64,000 nt of DNA from Prochilodus magdalenae. Taxonomy: Eukaryota; Chordata; Actinopteri; Characiformes; Prochilodontidae. The stretch spans positions 137,501-201,500 of the forward strand of contig JAMWET010000674.1 in NCBI GenBank assembly GCA_024036415.1, given 5' to 3'. Within the stretch, counting starts at the first letter, position 1. Each line of letters opens with the position of its first letter. Positions 1 through 14,034 of this stretch are shown one piece after another. A program made the position numbers and the translations under genes. The notes under the pieces are model-generated. The model did not search any database. It worked only from the letters and a program-made list of their open reading frames with translations, and was not told where the DNA came from.

Positions 1-2762
1 CCCTCCTCACACTCACCTATCTTTAGCTATCCTTCCCCAGCTCTTCCTGTTTCACTCTGTGCTGGAACGGCCCGCTCATCCTTCTTTCGCTTCCTGCTCA
101 GGTTGCCTGTTCGTCCTTTCCTGCCTGTTTCTCTCTGTGGGCCCCTTCATGGAGCTCCACTGTAGGGCCTCTTTCAGTGTGTAAGCTTAACAGATATAGG
201 AGCTTAAAAGAGTTGAGATCTGGTGACTGAGACAGCAAAAGCATTTCATTTACATCATTTTCATATTCATCAAACCTTCTGGAGACCCATGGGGAGAGGC
301 GTGTGGGACCACTACCATTAAAATAGAAATGTTTTAGAATACCTCTGTATTGATTTGTAGGGGCTCAGGTGGATTAAATCATGTCAGTTAAAAACAACCC
401 CCACAACATAAACAATCTACCGGAGTCCCTCACTGTCAGGGTCAAGCACTCAGACCTGAACATTGCACGGGCTCACTAATCAACATGATGTTGACTCATC
501 CAACCATATCTCTGTCCATGCCTCTAATGAGGAATTTATGTACTGCAACTGAACTATCGTATCTCTTTCTATGGCTGCTTTTCCATCACATGGTACTTCT
601 TCAGATGGACTATAATCTACATTAGGTAAATCTGGTACCTGGTACTATTTTTTGTATCACCTCCATCAAAGTTGCAAGTGATACCAAACAGCGCAAATGC
701 GACAGACTACTGACTGGTTGGAGAGAATCACCCTAGGCTCAACCACAGACATATGCACATGTAAACAGAGAGTCTGATATCTTGAGTGTGTTGGCTTGTC
801 TACACTGTGAGGATTCCGCTAGTTGGATTCTTTTACATATACACACTTTTATGTATTGATTTGGTGAATGCCATACGCAGCACAATTCTGAGCAGAATTC
901 CCTGTAGACTGGGATTTTAAACACAGCTGGTAGTCCAGTATGACCATACATTTTCATAAACCTGCAAACTCAGCTACTTCCTTCGCACTATGGGACACCC
1001 AAATGCAATCACTCTGTAAAGCCGGTCATTAACATCTACTTTGCACCCATTTTTCACACATGGATCAAGACATTCACTGCACTATACCACCTCTTCTCAA
1101 TCTGTGAATCCTGTCACTCACTCGCAGGTATTTATAGCCCTATCATCCTCATATGAGGGCATGTTCAGGAGCTTATACAAACTTTTATGTATTGCTTTGC
1201 AGTGATCTGACAGGAATCAAGTTTTGTTGCTCCAGCTAAGTTCAGCCTACCGAAAAGCAGTCTCAGCTCCACGGCCCTTACACTTCTGTGTTTTCCTAGG
1301 GACTGTTTATCTCGAGACATTTGTTTTTAAGAACGTCTCTTTCAGTATGTCGTTCCAGATAGCAGGCTTGGGATTGGTCACTTTGCATGTCTGTTGAACT
1401 TTCTTGTTCTACAGCAATATGTGGTTCTTTGCCATGTTTAAAGGCAATGCAGGACTACTATCACCCTAAACACATATGGTAATGCTAGATACCAGGTTAG
1501 CATACAATCGTATATCACCTTTAAGCAATCAGAGTCATCTTGTCAACATGACTGTAATAGTTATTTTCTCAACAAATTTTATTTGTTGTTTTTCAGCAGT
1601 CTTTTCTTGCAGCCATTGCTGCCATCAGCTGCTTCTTCAGGTCATGTCAGTTTTACGCAGCATTGCTACATTAAGGGTGTACTATAACTGCAGTGGAAAA
1701 AAAGTAGTCAAGTTGTCAAGAGTCAAGCTTTACCCTGCTGTTGAAAAGTACCGTATATAGTTGACTGAACTGGCTCTTCAGGCAGATTCTGATATGGCCT
1801 TAAGCCCACCTTAACCTTAACCTCACCACCAATTTCTGCAGTCAACAATGTTATATTATACATGATCATGAACCTTCTTATTTTTAAACTCATATTAATA
1901 GCGTGCTGTTGCTTTTCTCAGTCTGCATTTACATGATAATATACAAGGTATGCTACAACCAGCACATTAGCTAGCCTTGTGAGGTGGTAAACCAAATGCT
2001 TTTGTTAAGCAAAGCTAAATAAATCACCATCTGAACCAAACTGTGAAGCTGCTGTTACTCACATGCTAGTCCACATTCTATCCCTCTTCATCTCACCTCA
2101 CATCCTTTCCTTCCCATTTCTTTCCTTCGTTCCACACTGCCCCTCCACCACCACACAACCTCATATAGAATACTGATGGCTAAGGTATTGACTCTGCATA
2201 TTGATGAGAAACCTCTTCATGCCCAGCAGAAATTAAACATCACACACACGGACACGCACACACAAGCTGTACATCCCATTTGCTAATTCACACAGTGCCC
2301 AGTAGCTCCTTTGTGAATGTGTATTCTTTATGCTGCTTCTTCATGCCATACTATTTTTCTTTTCAGTCCTTAAATAAGTAAAAACACCAGAATAGGCCTG
2401 CAAGGAGTTGTTGTTCTTTGTAGCTAATTAGCCTATATTTGAGGCCTGATGGCTGCAGATGCTGTACCTTGCTAGCACTGAAACTAGAACTTGTGTTGTT
2501 GTCATTATTCCAATGCTGTTGGCCACAGTCTTCAGAACTGTGTTTGGCCTAGTTAGTCTTTACTGCTAGGCAGGATTGCTTCATGCAGTACTACACAGGT
2601 CTTCAGGAGAGAGAGAGCATTTGGCCCTCTTAGCAGACATTTCTCAGTAGATCAGTTTCATCAGTGACCAGTGTCTCTCTCTAAACACATATATATATAT
2701 ACACACAAATAAATTATTAAAAAATCATACATAGTGAATTCCAGATTTTTTTTTTAGATTAT

Positions 2763-2875
2763 ATCTCTCACAGTGGACATGCACCTAAGATGAAAGTTTC
2801 AGACCCCTCCATGATTTTTAAGTGGGAGAACTTGCAAAGTCGCAGGGTGTTCAAATACTTATTTTCCTCACTGTA
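2763..2875. mobile_element. Terminal fragment of a DNA transposon
   Basis: The stretch from TCTCTCACAGTGGACATGCA to TATTTTCCTCACTGTA is the end sequence of a common fish Tc1/mariner-type element, including the typical closing 'CAAATACTTATTTTCC.CACTGTA'. The rest of the element is missing. Family assignment is from memory of the motif. Confidence 0.55.
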
Positions 2876-2913
2876 CATATATATATATATATGTGTGTGT
2901 GTGTGCGTGTGTG
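2876..2913. repeat. AT/GT microsatellite
   Basis: Compound (AT)n(GT)n directly after the transposon end. Confidence 0.9.
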
Positions 2914-5049
2914 TGCCCATTCTTTGCCTTAGCTTCCATTCTTTAAGGAAAACTTATGCAGGGATGTTTTTCCACACCACCCTGCAAGGCTTAAGTCAAG
3001 ACTCTGGGGTGGTCTGTTTTGAAAACAGCAGTTTACTCGTTTAAATTGGAATTTGTTCCAGTGTTCATTTTTTCTTTTCTCATTAAGGCTTTCTTGACAG
3101 CTACAGGATCTATCAGAGTCGTAGTGTTGAGTTGTTATTTTACAGTGGGGAGATGGACAGAAATTCCTGTGGATTTTTCCTGAGTCTGGTCTGACGTAAA
3201 AGCGGAGTCTGTTTCTTTTCTCTCTCTTTCAAATATGAAAGCTTTAAAGCAGCACTAAGCGAGAGCTGGTCCCCCTAAAGTTGCAGAGTGTATTTCACAT
3301 GTACACCAGTATTAAGTCCCCCACATGGACAGCTGTACGTGCATTTGTTGATGAGCTGAAGGCACATAGGCATATGGGTGTCATAGATTACGCTCCCAAT
3401 TTAGCTTCTTTCTATGTGTAAATAACTGAAATTGTGAGCATAATCTTTAGCTGCCATATGCCTGTGTGACACTGGAGTCCGTGAAGGGGAATCGAATTCT
3501 GTCAGGGAGTCAGAATTTGGAACAGCCCTGGGTATGTGCAGTTTGCTGTCCAAGGTCAGCTCAGAAAGCAGGTCTTCATAAAGCAGAGGGCAGATACAGT
3601 TGAAAATTCCTTTTATGTCCAGTTGGGAAGAGGTAGTTTGTCTATATTGTTGTGCAGAGACTGCAGAGTGGAGAGGAATAATGGCGATACAGGCTGCAAA
3701 GCACACAAAATCAGACGAGAAAGAACCGGGTAGATTTATAAGGCACAATATCACATATATATACAATATCACAGAGGTTTATTACTAGAGGCTGCCAACT
3801 TTCATGGCTTATTTTTTTCGTGAGACTGACTAAATCTGGCATGAGATTTCTTTGCATGCTAGCCTGAAATGGGAGTGAGGTTAGATGAATTTGGCATTCA
3901 GTAAAACTACAAAACTTTGTGAGATAGGGATGACAGGGATGGCTGCAGCATACATCACAATCTTGAACTTATGAATAACATTAGCAGTATGCCAGTCTGT
4001 CAGATTTTCATTGTTTAGCCATTAGCTGTGAGACCCACCTGTAGTCGGGGGTGTTTGACATGGTTGTGTATGTATCTCTAAATATTTTTTAAAACTTTTT
4101 TTTTCGCTTATTTTCTTCTAACGTCCTCTTTCCTTATGAAAGATGATTATTTCATATCTAATCTCTTAGTCATTTTAGATACATACGAGAGAGAAATGGT
4201 GAGTGGAGAGGTTTGCGTGAATAGTAGTCATTTCTTCAGAAACAGCTTTTATTGAGAGAACACAGTTGTAACCTGTTGGTTTTAAGACTGGAAGGACAGA
4301 AGAGCTAAAGTGGCAGTATGATGTAGGGAGTGGAGTGTGTTGGAGTCTTTGGTGTAAGTTTCTTGCTTTTTACTGACACTGAATATTTTGCACCTAATGG
4401 TTTTGACTGGATGTTAACCAAAAGAAAGGACGGTCTCTGGCTTTCGCGCAGTACTGTACACATTCAACATTAATGGCTAGTTTAGTGTGTGTAGCCAGAT
4501 TGAGCTTTCATGTTCTGCTAAACTCTACATGAGTGTAAGTCATAAGATGAGTCAATCCTGTGCATATCTAAGTGTGCATATGTGTGTGTCTGTGTGTGCA
4601 TGTTCATGCATTGGTGCATGGAGAATTCTCTCACTGACTGTTTCCAGCTGGCTGTAAGTCATAACAGCCTCTTATAGATTTTTAATCACCTCTCCTTCCT
4701 CCGTTGAAAATGCGATTGCATTTCATTTCCGTAACGAGAAGGCTAGCAATCTTTGTCTGCTTTGCGGCAGCAAACCTCTCAGATAATGAAGCATGCTTCT
4801 TAGGCATCAAATTTTCAATCAGTGTCAAACATGGAGGTATTGATCCTCGGCCTGTAATGGATGTTATTCAGTTGTGTTGTTCAGCCAGTCAGTAGGCTGA
4901 TGTGCCCTGTGCTGAATGAAAGTCTGTGAGACAGGCCTCAATCTATGCCATAATGCCAAGTTGGCTTGGCTTAGAAGAACACCGCTGGAAATGCCATTAT
5001 GGCAAGTGTGAGTGACATCATCTTAAATATACAATGTGTGCAATGTACC

Positions 5050-5562
5050 TACTATTTCTGATTTTGAGAGTTTTAATGATCAGGACCACCACATAACAGG
5101 TATTATGTGGGTGGTGGATCATTCCTAGCACTGCAATGACACTGACGTAGTGGCGGTGTGTTAGTGTGTGATGTGCTGGTGTGAGTGAATCAGACACAGC
5201 AGTATCACTCCTGGACTGAGAATCTTCCACCAACCAAAACTATAGAGCCAATAGTGTCCTGTGGGCAGCCCCCTGTGACCACTGATGAAGGACTACAGGA
5301 TGATCAACAAAACCTGTGCGGCAACTGTACATCTACAAGGACGGCCAGCAAGGTATGTGTGTCTAATAGATGGGACAATGACATGTCAGTGTCACTCCAG
5401 CGTTGAGAATGATCCACCACCCACATAAGACCTGCTCTGTGGTGGTCCTGTGGGGGTCCTGACTATTTAAGAACAAGGTAAAAAGGGGATAACAATGTAT
5501 ACAGAGAATCAGATGGGCTACAGTGAGTGTAAATACAAGGAGGTGGTTTTGAAGTTATCTCA
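5050..5562 (+). repeat. Palindromic dispersed repeat, copy 1
   Basis: Two arms (about 5080-5150 and 5381-5452) are inverted copies of each other: GGGTGGTGGATCATT on the left and AATGATCCACCACCC on the right. A shared 3' tail ends 'ACAAGGAGGTGGTTTTGAA'. No coding capacity. Related copies are at 6285-6525 and 49400-50025. Confidence 0.75.
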
Positions 5563-5754
5563 TAGTAAAAATATCATAATGATTTTGGATATATAAACTA
5601 CATATGAGATCTTTTCACTTTTTTTTTGTAATGAAGACTACTGCAGAAAATATGTTACAGAATATCACATATCACAGTCTAACATTCTTATTTCTATATA
5701 TACAAAATTAGGGCCTTCAAAACAATGCCATTTTTCCCTAACTCCAAGCATGAG

Positions 5755-6085
5755 GGAACCTAATCAGCCGAGACATTTGGGATATGGAATATGCTAAGTA
5801 ATCCAAGCTTTTATCAGCAATTAGCATAACACAAACTGCACTTCTAATCCAACACACTACAACCATGTAAAGTTGTTAAGTAATCTCAGATGAGCTTATT
5901 TGCATGGTTTGACACTATGTGACAAGCAGTAGGTCACTTAGCATTTGAGACAAACATGTGCTGTTTGCATGCAGTGCAGATTGCAGAATGCTATGTGATG
6001 GATATAAGCCTTTTTTTACTTGCTAGCAACATTAGCCTCGTAGCTCCAGAGCAAAACTTCAGAAGCACACTTGAGTAATGTATGG
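5755..6085 (+). repeat. Dispersed repeat family A, copy 1
   Basis: Marked by CTAATCAGCCGAGACATTT near 5760 and by ACATTAGCCTCGTAGCTCCA followed by CTTCAGAAGCACACTTGA near 6030-6075. The same two markers in the same order recur at 34690-35040. No coding capacity; class unknown. Confidence 0.55.
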
Positions 6086-6284
6086 CTATCACATGGTAGA
6101 CTGTGCTGCTATTGCAAGAGGCTCAGGTCTTATGAAAGGTAATGACTTAGGAATGCTGGTAGCATTAAAATACTTAGTGGGATATAACCAGTCTAGCCTC
6201 AGGTTTAGCTTTAGTTTTGTCTGTATAGATTATTCCATTGGTGTAACCAAGCCAATTGAATCCACCAGCTCATTCAACCATCAC

Positions 6285-6525
6285 TTCAGTGCCACTGTAT
6301 GACCGAATATGACCTACCACCCAAATAAAACCTGCTATGTGGCGGCCCTGTGGGGGTTAATGGGATAAAGGTTGTATAACAAATTATGCAGAGAGAAAGA
6401 GGCTGATAGTCTGTAACTGTAGAACTGAAAAAAGCTCCTACATGGTAAACAGAGTTGATACAATAGACAATAAGTGTAGATACAAGGTAGGTGTACTTAA
6501 TAAAGTGCTCTGTGAGTGTATGTTC
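6285..6525 (+). repeat. Palindromic dispersed repeat, copy 2 (3' half)
   Basis: Right arm (CCTACCACCCAAATAAAACC) and 3' tail (GTGTAGATACAAGGTAGGTG) of the repeat seen at 5050-5562. The left arm is not recognisable. Confidence 0.6.
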
Positions 6526-7081
6526 TTATTCTGAGTTACTAAGCTGGCTTTTAATAAACAGTGTACATTTAATAAACAGTTACATGGGTCATTTTCCTTA
6601 TTAATAATGTATTATAAGTTAATTATCACTACAATATTAGAGCTCACTTATTTAATTTTTAGCTCTTTTTCCATACCTAGACATTTACTTCCACTATCAC
6701 TTGTTATTTCCATGAGGCACGTAGTTCCAAGCAAACTTTTAGACACCAGACATGTCTTTATTGGCTAAGTGACTACAAATGTGACAAAAATCTGTACATT
6801 TTTACCATATTTTTGTTTAATATCTGTTTAATATCTGTTCAGTGTTCATCTGGGCTCTGGGTTTAATGTGCAATATGAATAAGTTTTAGTTGCAGTTTGA
6901 ATATTAATTATATAACATTATGAAGTTAATGCCTCTGTAACAGTCCGCTGGTGTCATTATGCTAATGTGTGAAGCGACTCACGTGTGCCAGGAGAAGTGA
7001 GGCGATATGTTAGACGCCTCTTCCCCACCGCCTGCTGTCTCAGCCACACTCCAGCGGCTGGGCTGCTGAATCAACTCTTAT

Positions 7082-7084
<3 letters not shown>

Positions 7085-7119
<35 letters not shown>

Positions 7120-7159
7120 CACAGACACACACACACATGCACAGACACACACACACACA
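7085..7159. repeat. CA microsatellite
   Basis: (CA)n interrupted by two CATGCACAGACA units. Confidence 0.95.
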
Positions 7160-7589
7160 GCCTCATAAACATTTTGATTGTCTATTTTTGGCATGCCCTC
7201 TGCCTCTAACAGACCCTGTATCTCTTATAACACCAACAATAACAACATCAACAACAACAACAAGTAAAATATAATCTATATGTGTTTACGTGTAAGCGGT
7301 TACATATGTTGACTGACTGATATATTGGCTGATTGACTTTTTGACATAACGTGTGCTACACTTTTAAGATGAATGAATGAGTTGTTCAAAATCGTTTTGA
7401 ATAAAATCTCATAAATCACTTTAGGATTAGTCAGCATTATGCATCGATGTGCCAACGCTGTTTTTGTTCTCATTTATCTTCTCCTTTATTTGTCTCATTC
7501 CATTAACTTGCATTGAAAGTTGTGAAGGTTTCTTCTTCTTCTGTGAAGTGACCAATTTGGAGACTGCCATGGTCTTCTTCTGACAGCAA

Positions 7590-8370
7590 CGATACCCCAT
7601 AAAAACCAAAGTAGTGGGGCACCTACACATTACACCTGCTAGATCTTAGAGAATATGGTATTCTAAATCTATAGGCATTAATATGGAGTTGGTCCTCCCT
7701 TTTCAGCTGTAATAGCTACCACTCAGCTGGGTAGGCTTTCTAGTATCTAGTGTCAATTTCTGCCCATTCATCCAGCATTTTTGAGGTGAAGGATGAGAGG
7801 GCCTGGCTCTGTCTCCTTTTTAGTTCATCCCAAAGGTGGGGTTGAGGTCAGAGCTCCGTGTGGGCCATTCAAGTTCTTCCAGATCAAACTCATGACTTTT
7901 GGTGCTTGCTTTGTGCACTGGGGACACAGTCATGCTGGAACAGAAAAGGGCCCTCCCCAAACTGGGCCTTCTCACAAGGTTGGTAGCATACAAGTGTCCA
8001 AAATATTTTTGAATGCTAAAGCATTAGGATTTCCCTTCTCTATGGGTAATGTTTATCTGGCACTCACTAAACCCAGACTCGAAGCAAAATTCACCACTTC
8101 CAGCGTCCAGTGGCGGCATTTTTTATAGAGCTCCATCTGATGCCTGCCATAATGCTTGGTGATGTAAGACTTGCATGCAACTTCTCAGCCATGAAACCCC
8201 ATGCCTTGAAGCTCCCAGTGCACAGTTTTTGTGCTGATGTTAATGCCAGAAAAGGTTCAGAACTCTGCAGTTACTGAGTCAGCAGAGTATTCTGCGGCAA
8301 TGGAGCTGATGAAAGCACCTGAATTCAATGATTAAGAGGTGTGTGCCAATACTTTTGTCCATATAGTGTA
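7590..8370 (-). mobile_element. Tc1-like transposon relic
   Basis: Left end AACCAAAGTAGTGGGGCACC and right end GCCAATACTTTTGTCCATAT-AGTGTA match the usual 'CACTATATGGACAAAAGTATTGGG' type of fish Tc1 terminus. The interior (for example AGTTCATCCCAAAGGTGGGG and GTCATGCTGGAACAGAAAAG) is antisense transposase with a large internal deletion and many stops. Non-functional. Confidence 0.8.
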
Positions 8371-9241
8371 TTTGGATTTTGCAATTATTCATCAACTCAG
8401 TGTATGATAATCACTATATGATTACATATAATGATATTAATTAAAAAACAGAAAAATAAAGCTCTGAAGCAACTGCCCAATGGCTTCTGTTGGGTGCTTT
8501 CAGCTGTCAGGCTTTTTATAGAGAAACATGTCAAAATTATTGCTCATGATAACTGACAGCCGGATACAGATGCAGCAGAAATAGATCAGATGGAGTATTT
8601 CTATCACTGTAGCCAAATGCAAATGTGTATAACTTATAACAAGCACATTTCTATAACCTGTGAATATCACAGCTAGTTTGCACTGTAGTCCATGTGATTA
8701 CTGAATAATAAGCCATCGTTTGTAAGATTTTGTTGTGACTGGGATTTAAGGTGTTAATAAAAGGGTTGATTTTGGATGCTATTTTTAAGTGGCAGTGAAA
8801 CACAGTTTTCTGATATGAGGAAAGCTGAAGTCTCAGCACAGTCGTCTGGAAAGGTGTAACCTGTTTTCACAGCAGGGGAGTTTTACTTCTTCCTTTTCAG
8901 GCATTGTTGCTTGCTAGCAGCTAAATACAACATTTCACACACAGTATCACAACACAACATAGTTACAAGGAGCAATATTTTATTCATTTAAACTAGTTTA
9001 ACATATTGATTTCCACTCCAGCAGCAGAATGGATGTGGTGTGTGCGGTACTTTAACATGTTGTGGCAGAGGAAAGGTTTGTGCAACACAGGCATATGCAG
9101 AAAGCCATATTTTGTATAATGTGTGTGTTTGTGTCTGTGTTTGCATGTCTGCTTTGCTTAAGGGTGAATGAATCCCACTCAGAGATAATTGGCTGTATTA
9201 ACCAATCCTTCATGTGTCACTGCAGATTTCATTTGTTACAT

Positions 9242-9249
9242 ACACACAC

Positions 9250-9292
<43 letters not shown>
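9242..9292. repeat. CA/GA compound microsatellite
   Basis: (CA)n then (GA)n. A CT/CA tract at 9427-9460 lies close by. Confidence 0.95.
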
Positions 9293-9294
<2 letters not shown>

Positions 9295-9744
9295 ATGACA
9301 TACACACAGTGTTCCTTAGTGGTAAATCTTTTTTTTCTCAGCTTTGCTGTTATTCATCTTTATCTACCACTTTTTCTCACGCTTTTAGGTCCGCCCACTT
9401 TTACTTCCTTTCACTCACTTCTTTTACTTTCTCTCTCTCTTTCTCACACACACACACATCCAAAATGCACCTGCTCTCTTTTGCTTCATCTGTGCAGAAC
9501 ATTTCCATTTGTCAGGTTTTGCACAAAGCAACTTAACCATAAACGATAATCTATAAAGCATTGCTATATTATAGTTTACTCCCAAAGAATCTTCTTGGGT
9601 ATGATGTTGTTTTTAAATTAAATTAATAAAATTATCAAAAGAAATAAAAACTATTTTTATTGCATATCAAAGACATCTATGTATCCTGTTCCAGACATAT
9701 CCAGTGAAGTTTGCGTGCTGACCACCTTAGCCCTGGCCCATCCT

Positions 9745-9960
9745 GTCAGTAATACCACTTTGTACCTCAAGAGGTGATAGTGAGTCACTGCAATGGTCAA
9801 CCTGCCATCAGTCCATTATAAGAGGATGAAGAAGTAGCACTACCCTGACAGTGTATTATAACCTTAATTTTTAAGTAGGTAGCCTATGAAAGGTATAGTA
9901 AAAGCAATGATGACTAAGGTTCTGGTTAAGTGATCAGACAACTGCTGAATAAGTGTATAT
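9745..9960 (+). repeat. Dispersed repeat family B, copy 1
   Basis: Shares 'GATAGTGAGTCA', 'GCCATCAGTCCA' and 'AGGTTCTGGTTAAGTGATC' with 47495-47690 in the same order and orientation. Otherwise unclassified. Confidence 0.5.
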
Positions 9961-11317
9961 GCTAAATCAGTGCTGGTTTGTGACATCACAAAAACAATTC
10001 CAGTCGGTCTGTTTTTGCAGCTAAGGGTGGCTGGTGGAAACTTTAACAATCATAAATTATTCATTAAAAATGTAAATCAACTTCAAGTTTTATGTTATAG
10101 TCTGTTTAAAATCACTTTAAATACAAGTTATTTACAAGTTTAACGTGGAAGGTGACTGAGCGTTTGGCACAGAAGTCAGAAATATGAAACAACTGCCAAG
10201 AGACGAGGAAGGTCTCAATGTAGTTAATGATCGTACTAAGGAGAAACGAGACAGACAGGGTTATAGGTGTGAACTCTAAAGCAGGCATTTGAGTTGCTTT
10301 CTCTAAATAGATGTGGTGTGGTTGGGACCACCAAGACTTTATACATAGCGGAGTGAGAAGAGGAAGTTGAGGCTTTCTAGAAGCTTTTTTTCCTCTGAGT
10401 CTCTGCGTCTCTCTCAAGTAGCACATGTACGTACATGTACGCATTAATCTTACTGTAAAAGAGATTGCTAATCAATACATGGACAAGAGCTGCTGAATGG
10501 GAAGATCTATGTCTGGTGCTGCTGTTTGCAGGAGAGAGGATGTAAAACCGGGTGTTGTTGGGGGTGTTGGATACGATGTGGAGAATAAATGTTAATAAAA
10601 AAGACTGAATAGCGTAACGTAAGTGTATGTATGTTAACACGTGGGCAGCAGAGTGGTCCTGGCCTTGAGGTGGTGCAACAGCAATAAACCCCTCTGCTCA
10701 TTTCTTGTATACATCAGGGTGCTAATTAGAAGTCCTTGAATTGCAGCGCATTAACGCTTTGGGGAATTATTGTACGTTTTTGAAAGTTGGAAGAAAAATC
10801 AATAACTCGCCTCACTGTTTTCTCACCGCCCCTTCTGCATCCCCTCTCAGATGCTAAGACAAGCTTTTTTCCTGTAGACTTTTGCCTGAGATGGCTTGGC
10901 TTTGTCATTTAGCCGGCAGTTTCTCTAAATAAGATTTATGACTACATTGAGCGGTGTAGATATACTAGAAACCACTGCAATCCTCAACCATTATTAATTC
11001 ATAACCACAAATGGATGATTAAGATATTACATTTCATGGCCTTCAACAATGTTGCTGCCAGTACTGAAGCCAAATCTAGCTTTTATTTTTCACAGTGATG
11101 AAACATATCCTCATCAGGGAGAGCAATTGCTTAGGAGTATCAAGGAAATGAATGCGTTTACCTAGAACAAAAGCAGTGACCAAAATCATAGAAGCAGATT
11201 TTAAGGAGGGGTTTGGCAAGAACTCACATCACACAACATTCCCCCTTCCTCAGATATAGTTGATAAGCCACGCAATGTTTGGTGTCCAGATTTATTTTTA
11301 GTTTAGTGCTGGTGGAG

Positions 11318-11580
11318 GGTGGCACGGTGGCACAGTGGGTAGTGCTATTGTCTTGCAGCAAGAAGGGTCTGGGTTTGATTCTTGTCTGGGGACCTTTATG
11401 TGTGAATGGGATTCCTTCCACAGTCCAGAGATATGTGAAACTGGTGTGTGTGGTCTGTGTTGGGCTGGCAGCCTGTCCAGGGTGTTTTCTGCCTTACACC
11501 CATTAAAGACTGGGCTCCAGCTCCAGCACCCCCTGCAACAATAAGGATTAAGCAGCTTAGAAGATGAGAGAGTTTAGGGC
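11318..11580 (+). mobile_element. tRNA-derived SINE
   Basis: Opens GGTGGCACGGTGGCACAGTG with a box A-like region, followed by a box B-like GGGTTTGATTC, then the fish-SINE body (CAGTCCAGAGATATGTGAAA, GGCTGGCAGCCTGTCCAGGG) and a closing GGATTAAGCAGCTTAGAAGA. It is diverged, so probably inactive. Confidence 0.75.
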
Positions 11581-12485
11581 TGCAGCTACATGGCATTACT
11601 AACACTGGAAGTCAATAATAATCCAAATCCTTTCCATAAATACTTTCAAAACTGCATTCAGTTCATAAACAAATAACCTACCTGCTGTTAACCTCAAGCC
11701 CTCATTTAAATACACACCCTGCATTTGCAGAAGAGGGCTATAAAATGGGCTCCTTCCAAAATCTTTGAATTTTATGTAACAGTCTTAACACGTTACTATC
11801 TTCACCACCAAAAAATGACATACGCAGAGAAATCTACAATCCTAGGTTCTGACCAGAATGTCAGCACTTTTAATACCCTATCAGAGAAATGAAACTGTCA
11901 TGGTTAATGTTCATCTCTTAAATGAGGCTGAAATGGTTTCCTATTCATAATCAAATGTTTCGTTCCACCTTAAACGGTACAGCTTGAGCAGGTCCACAAT
12001 GCAAGTGTTGCATCTTTTAAGGTGGTACAGAAAATTTGTGAAACAGGCTGGTTTCAACTTCAGCTCCCACATCTTCAGATTCCGGACAAGTTGTAAGTTT
12101 GGTCTGCACATTTGACTCCAGGCAGTTTCTCAAAACATGGACGATTCCAAACACCTTCACTGATACATTTAACATTGAAGAGGGTAATGAGAGGAACAGT
12201 GCCAGCTTTATCAGCAATACTACCCCAAGAGTAACCTGAAAGTAGAAGGCTGATGCAGATTATCTTAAACTGAAAGTTTCATAGGGAACAAGGTTATCTT
12301 ACCTTATAGCAAGCTTCGAGTATTTAAAGTTAACATAGCTAGTCATGTACCGTTTATGTCAACATTAGAAAAGAATTGTTAATGCTTAATAAATTAATTC
12401 TATGGCCCCTACAATGAAGAGTTGAGTCTGGTTTGAGAAAGGTTTCGGGGATGTTTACAGAAGGATTTACCTGGCTATTGGCTTC

Positions 12486-12700
12486 TAGTGTACGTTAGCA
12501 ACATTAGCCTCATAGCTGCAGAATTAGACTTAAGAACTATTTGCTATTTGATGGCAATCAAATAATGAATTTGTTCATCTTATTTAACTCATGCATGTAA
12601 AACCCCCACATACACACACACTAGTACCCTGGGGCTGCCCCCATATTTACACCAAAGAAGCTATATTTTCACACCAAAAACGTCTCGACTGATTACCTAC
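12486..12700. repeat. Dispersed repeat family A fragments
   Basis: ACATTAGCCTCATAGCTGCA near 12500, and the inverted second marker AAACGTCTCGACTGATTACC near 12674. The arrangement differs from the full copies, so this is probably two nested or rearranged fragments. Confidence 0.4.
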
Positions 12701-13468
12701 ATCTGGAGTAGACAGTTTGTTTTTTTGCCAAACTATTCTTTTAGATGAGGAGAGGCACATGGAAAAGCAGGAAACATATAGAATGTACAAGAGAAAGATG
12801 GAGAAAGAAATCTTTTTCTGGATTTATGAAGAACCATACACTTTGTCCCACCAGCCGTAAGATTCTATTAAGATAACTAAAACCCTCTTATTGTCCCAAT
12901 AAAGTGCAGAAATCTAATACATGGCAAATAAAGCTTTACTCTGTCAGTCCGAGAAGGACCGAGCTCAAAGACCCTATAGCTAATTATAGTTATAGAAAGA
13001 ATACAATAAAGACTGCACATACACACAGCACAAAGGTCGTACACTGTAAGGATTGACTGAGCGAGGCTGGATGCTGAATGCCTGTGCAGGTCACAGTTTT
13101 ACTACAGGCAAGAATAACAACCCAAAGGCAGGTTGAGCTACACTCAGAAATGATATAAACAAGCAGCAGTCAACTAGAGTATAAACAGAAACAGAATATA
13201 GTGATTATAGTGATTCACATCGATAGTGAGAGACTTAAGTAGTCCTAAGATGTGTGGGTCATAAATGGGTGGAGCTGATCTTCTGTGAGCATTGTTATAG
13301 AAGAAATGCTATTATATCAGCTTACAGGGCCGGAAAAGCTTCAATAAACTGCTTTCTATTGCATTTGAATCTGTTGCATTTGCTGCAGATACCTGTCCAA
13401 AGTCCCTGCCTCCATCTCTACCTTCATCTCAGTACTGACTGGACCAAGATGATGACAAGCAATCAAGC

Positions 13469-13470
<2 letters not shown>

Positions 13471-13541
<71 letters not shown>
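13471..13541. repeat. TG/AG compound microsatellite
   Basis: (TG)20 then (AG)15, perfect. Confidence 0.97.
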
Positions 13542-13546
<5 letters not shown>

Positions 13547-13805
13547 GGACTTAGAGAGCATCAAAAAGAGTAAGACAGAGAGTCAGAGAGGGAGAGAGAG
13601 GGATCGGGACTCAGAGAGAGTCTGAGAAGGGAGATGTGGAGCATCATAGAGTGAGAGGAATCAGAAAGAGAAAGTCAGACAGAGTAAGAGAGGGAGAGTC
13701 AGAGAAAGAGTTAGAGAGGCAGAGAGAGACAGAAAGTCAGAGTGAGTAAGTCAAGGAGATGGAGAGAGAGAGTCAGAGATAGAGAAAGAGAGAGAGAGAG
13801 ACAGG
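13542..13805. repeat. Purine-rich AG/AGTC cryptic repeat
   Basis: About 260 bases almost free of pyrimidines apart from recurrent AGTCAGA/AGAGTC units. This looks like an old AG microsatellite that has spread and decayed. Confidence 0.8.
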
Positions 13806-13931
13806 AAGCAGGCATGGCCCTTATTGTATATTAAATGCTTTTACATTAACAACCTGTTTCATGCAGGTAAAGAGCTTTGGGGACTAATTTACACACAGCT
13901 ACATAGAGGAGTCATCTGGGTTTGTGCGAAT

Positions 13932-13948
13932 AAGAGAGACAGAGAGAG

Positions 13949-14027
<79 letters not shown>

Positions 14028-14034
14028 AAGAGAC
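13932..14034. repeat. GA microsatellite
   Basis: About 100 bases of (GA)n with a few interruptions. Confidence 0.97.

Noticed and set aside
7793..8128. 111-residue frame on +
   Set aside because: Antisense of a decayed Tc1-like transposase.
11318..11390. tRNA gene
   Set aside because: Box A and B-like sites belong to a SINE; no clover-leaf with a closed acceptor stem is apparent.
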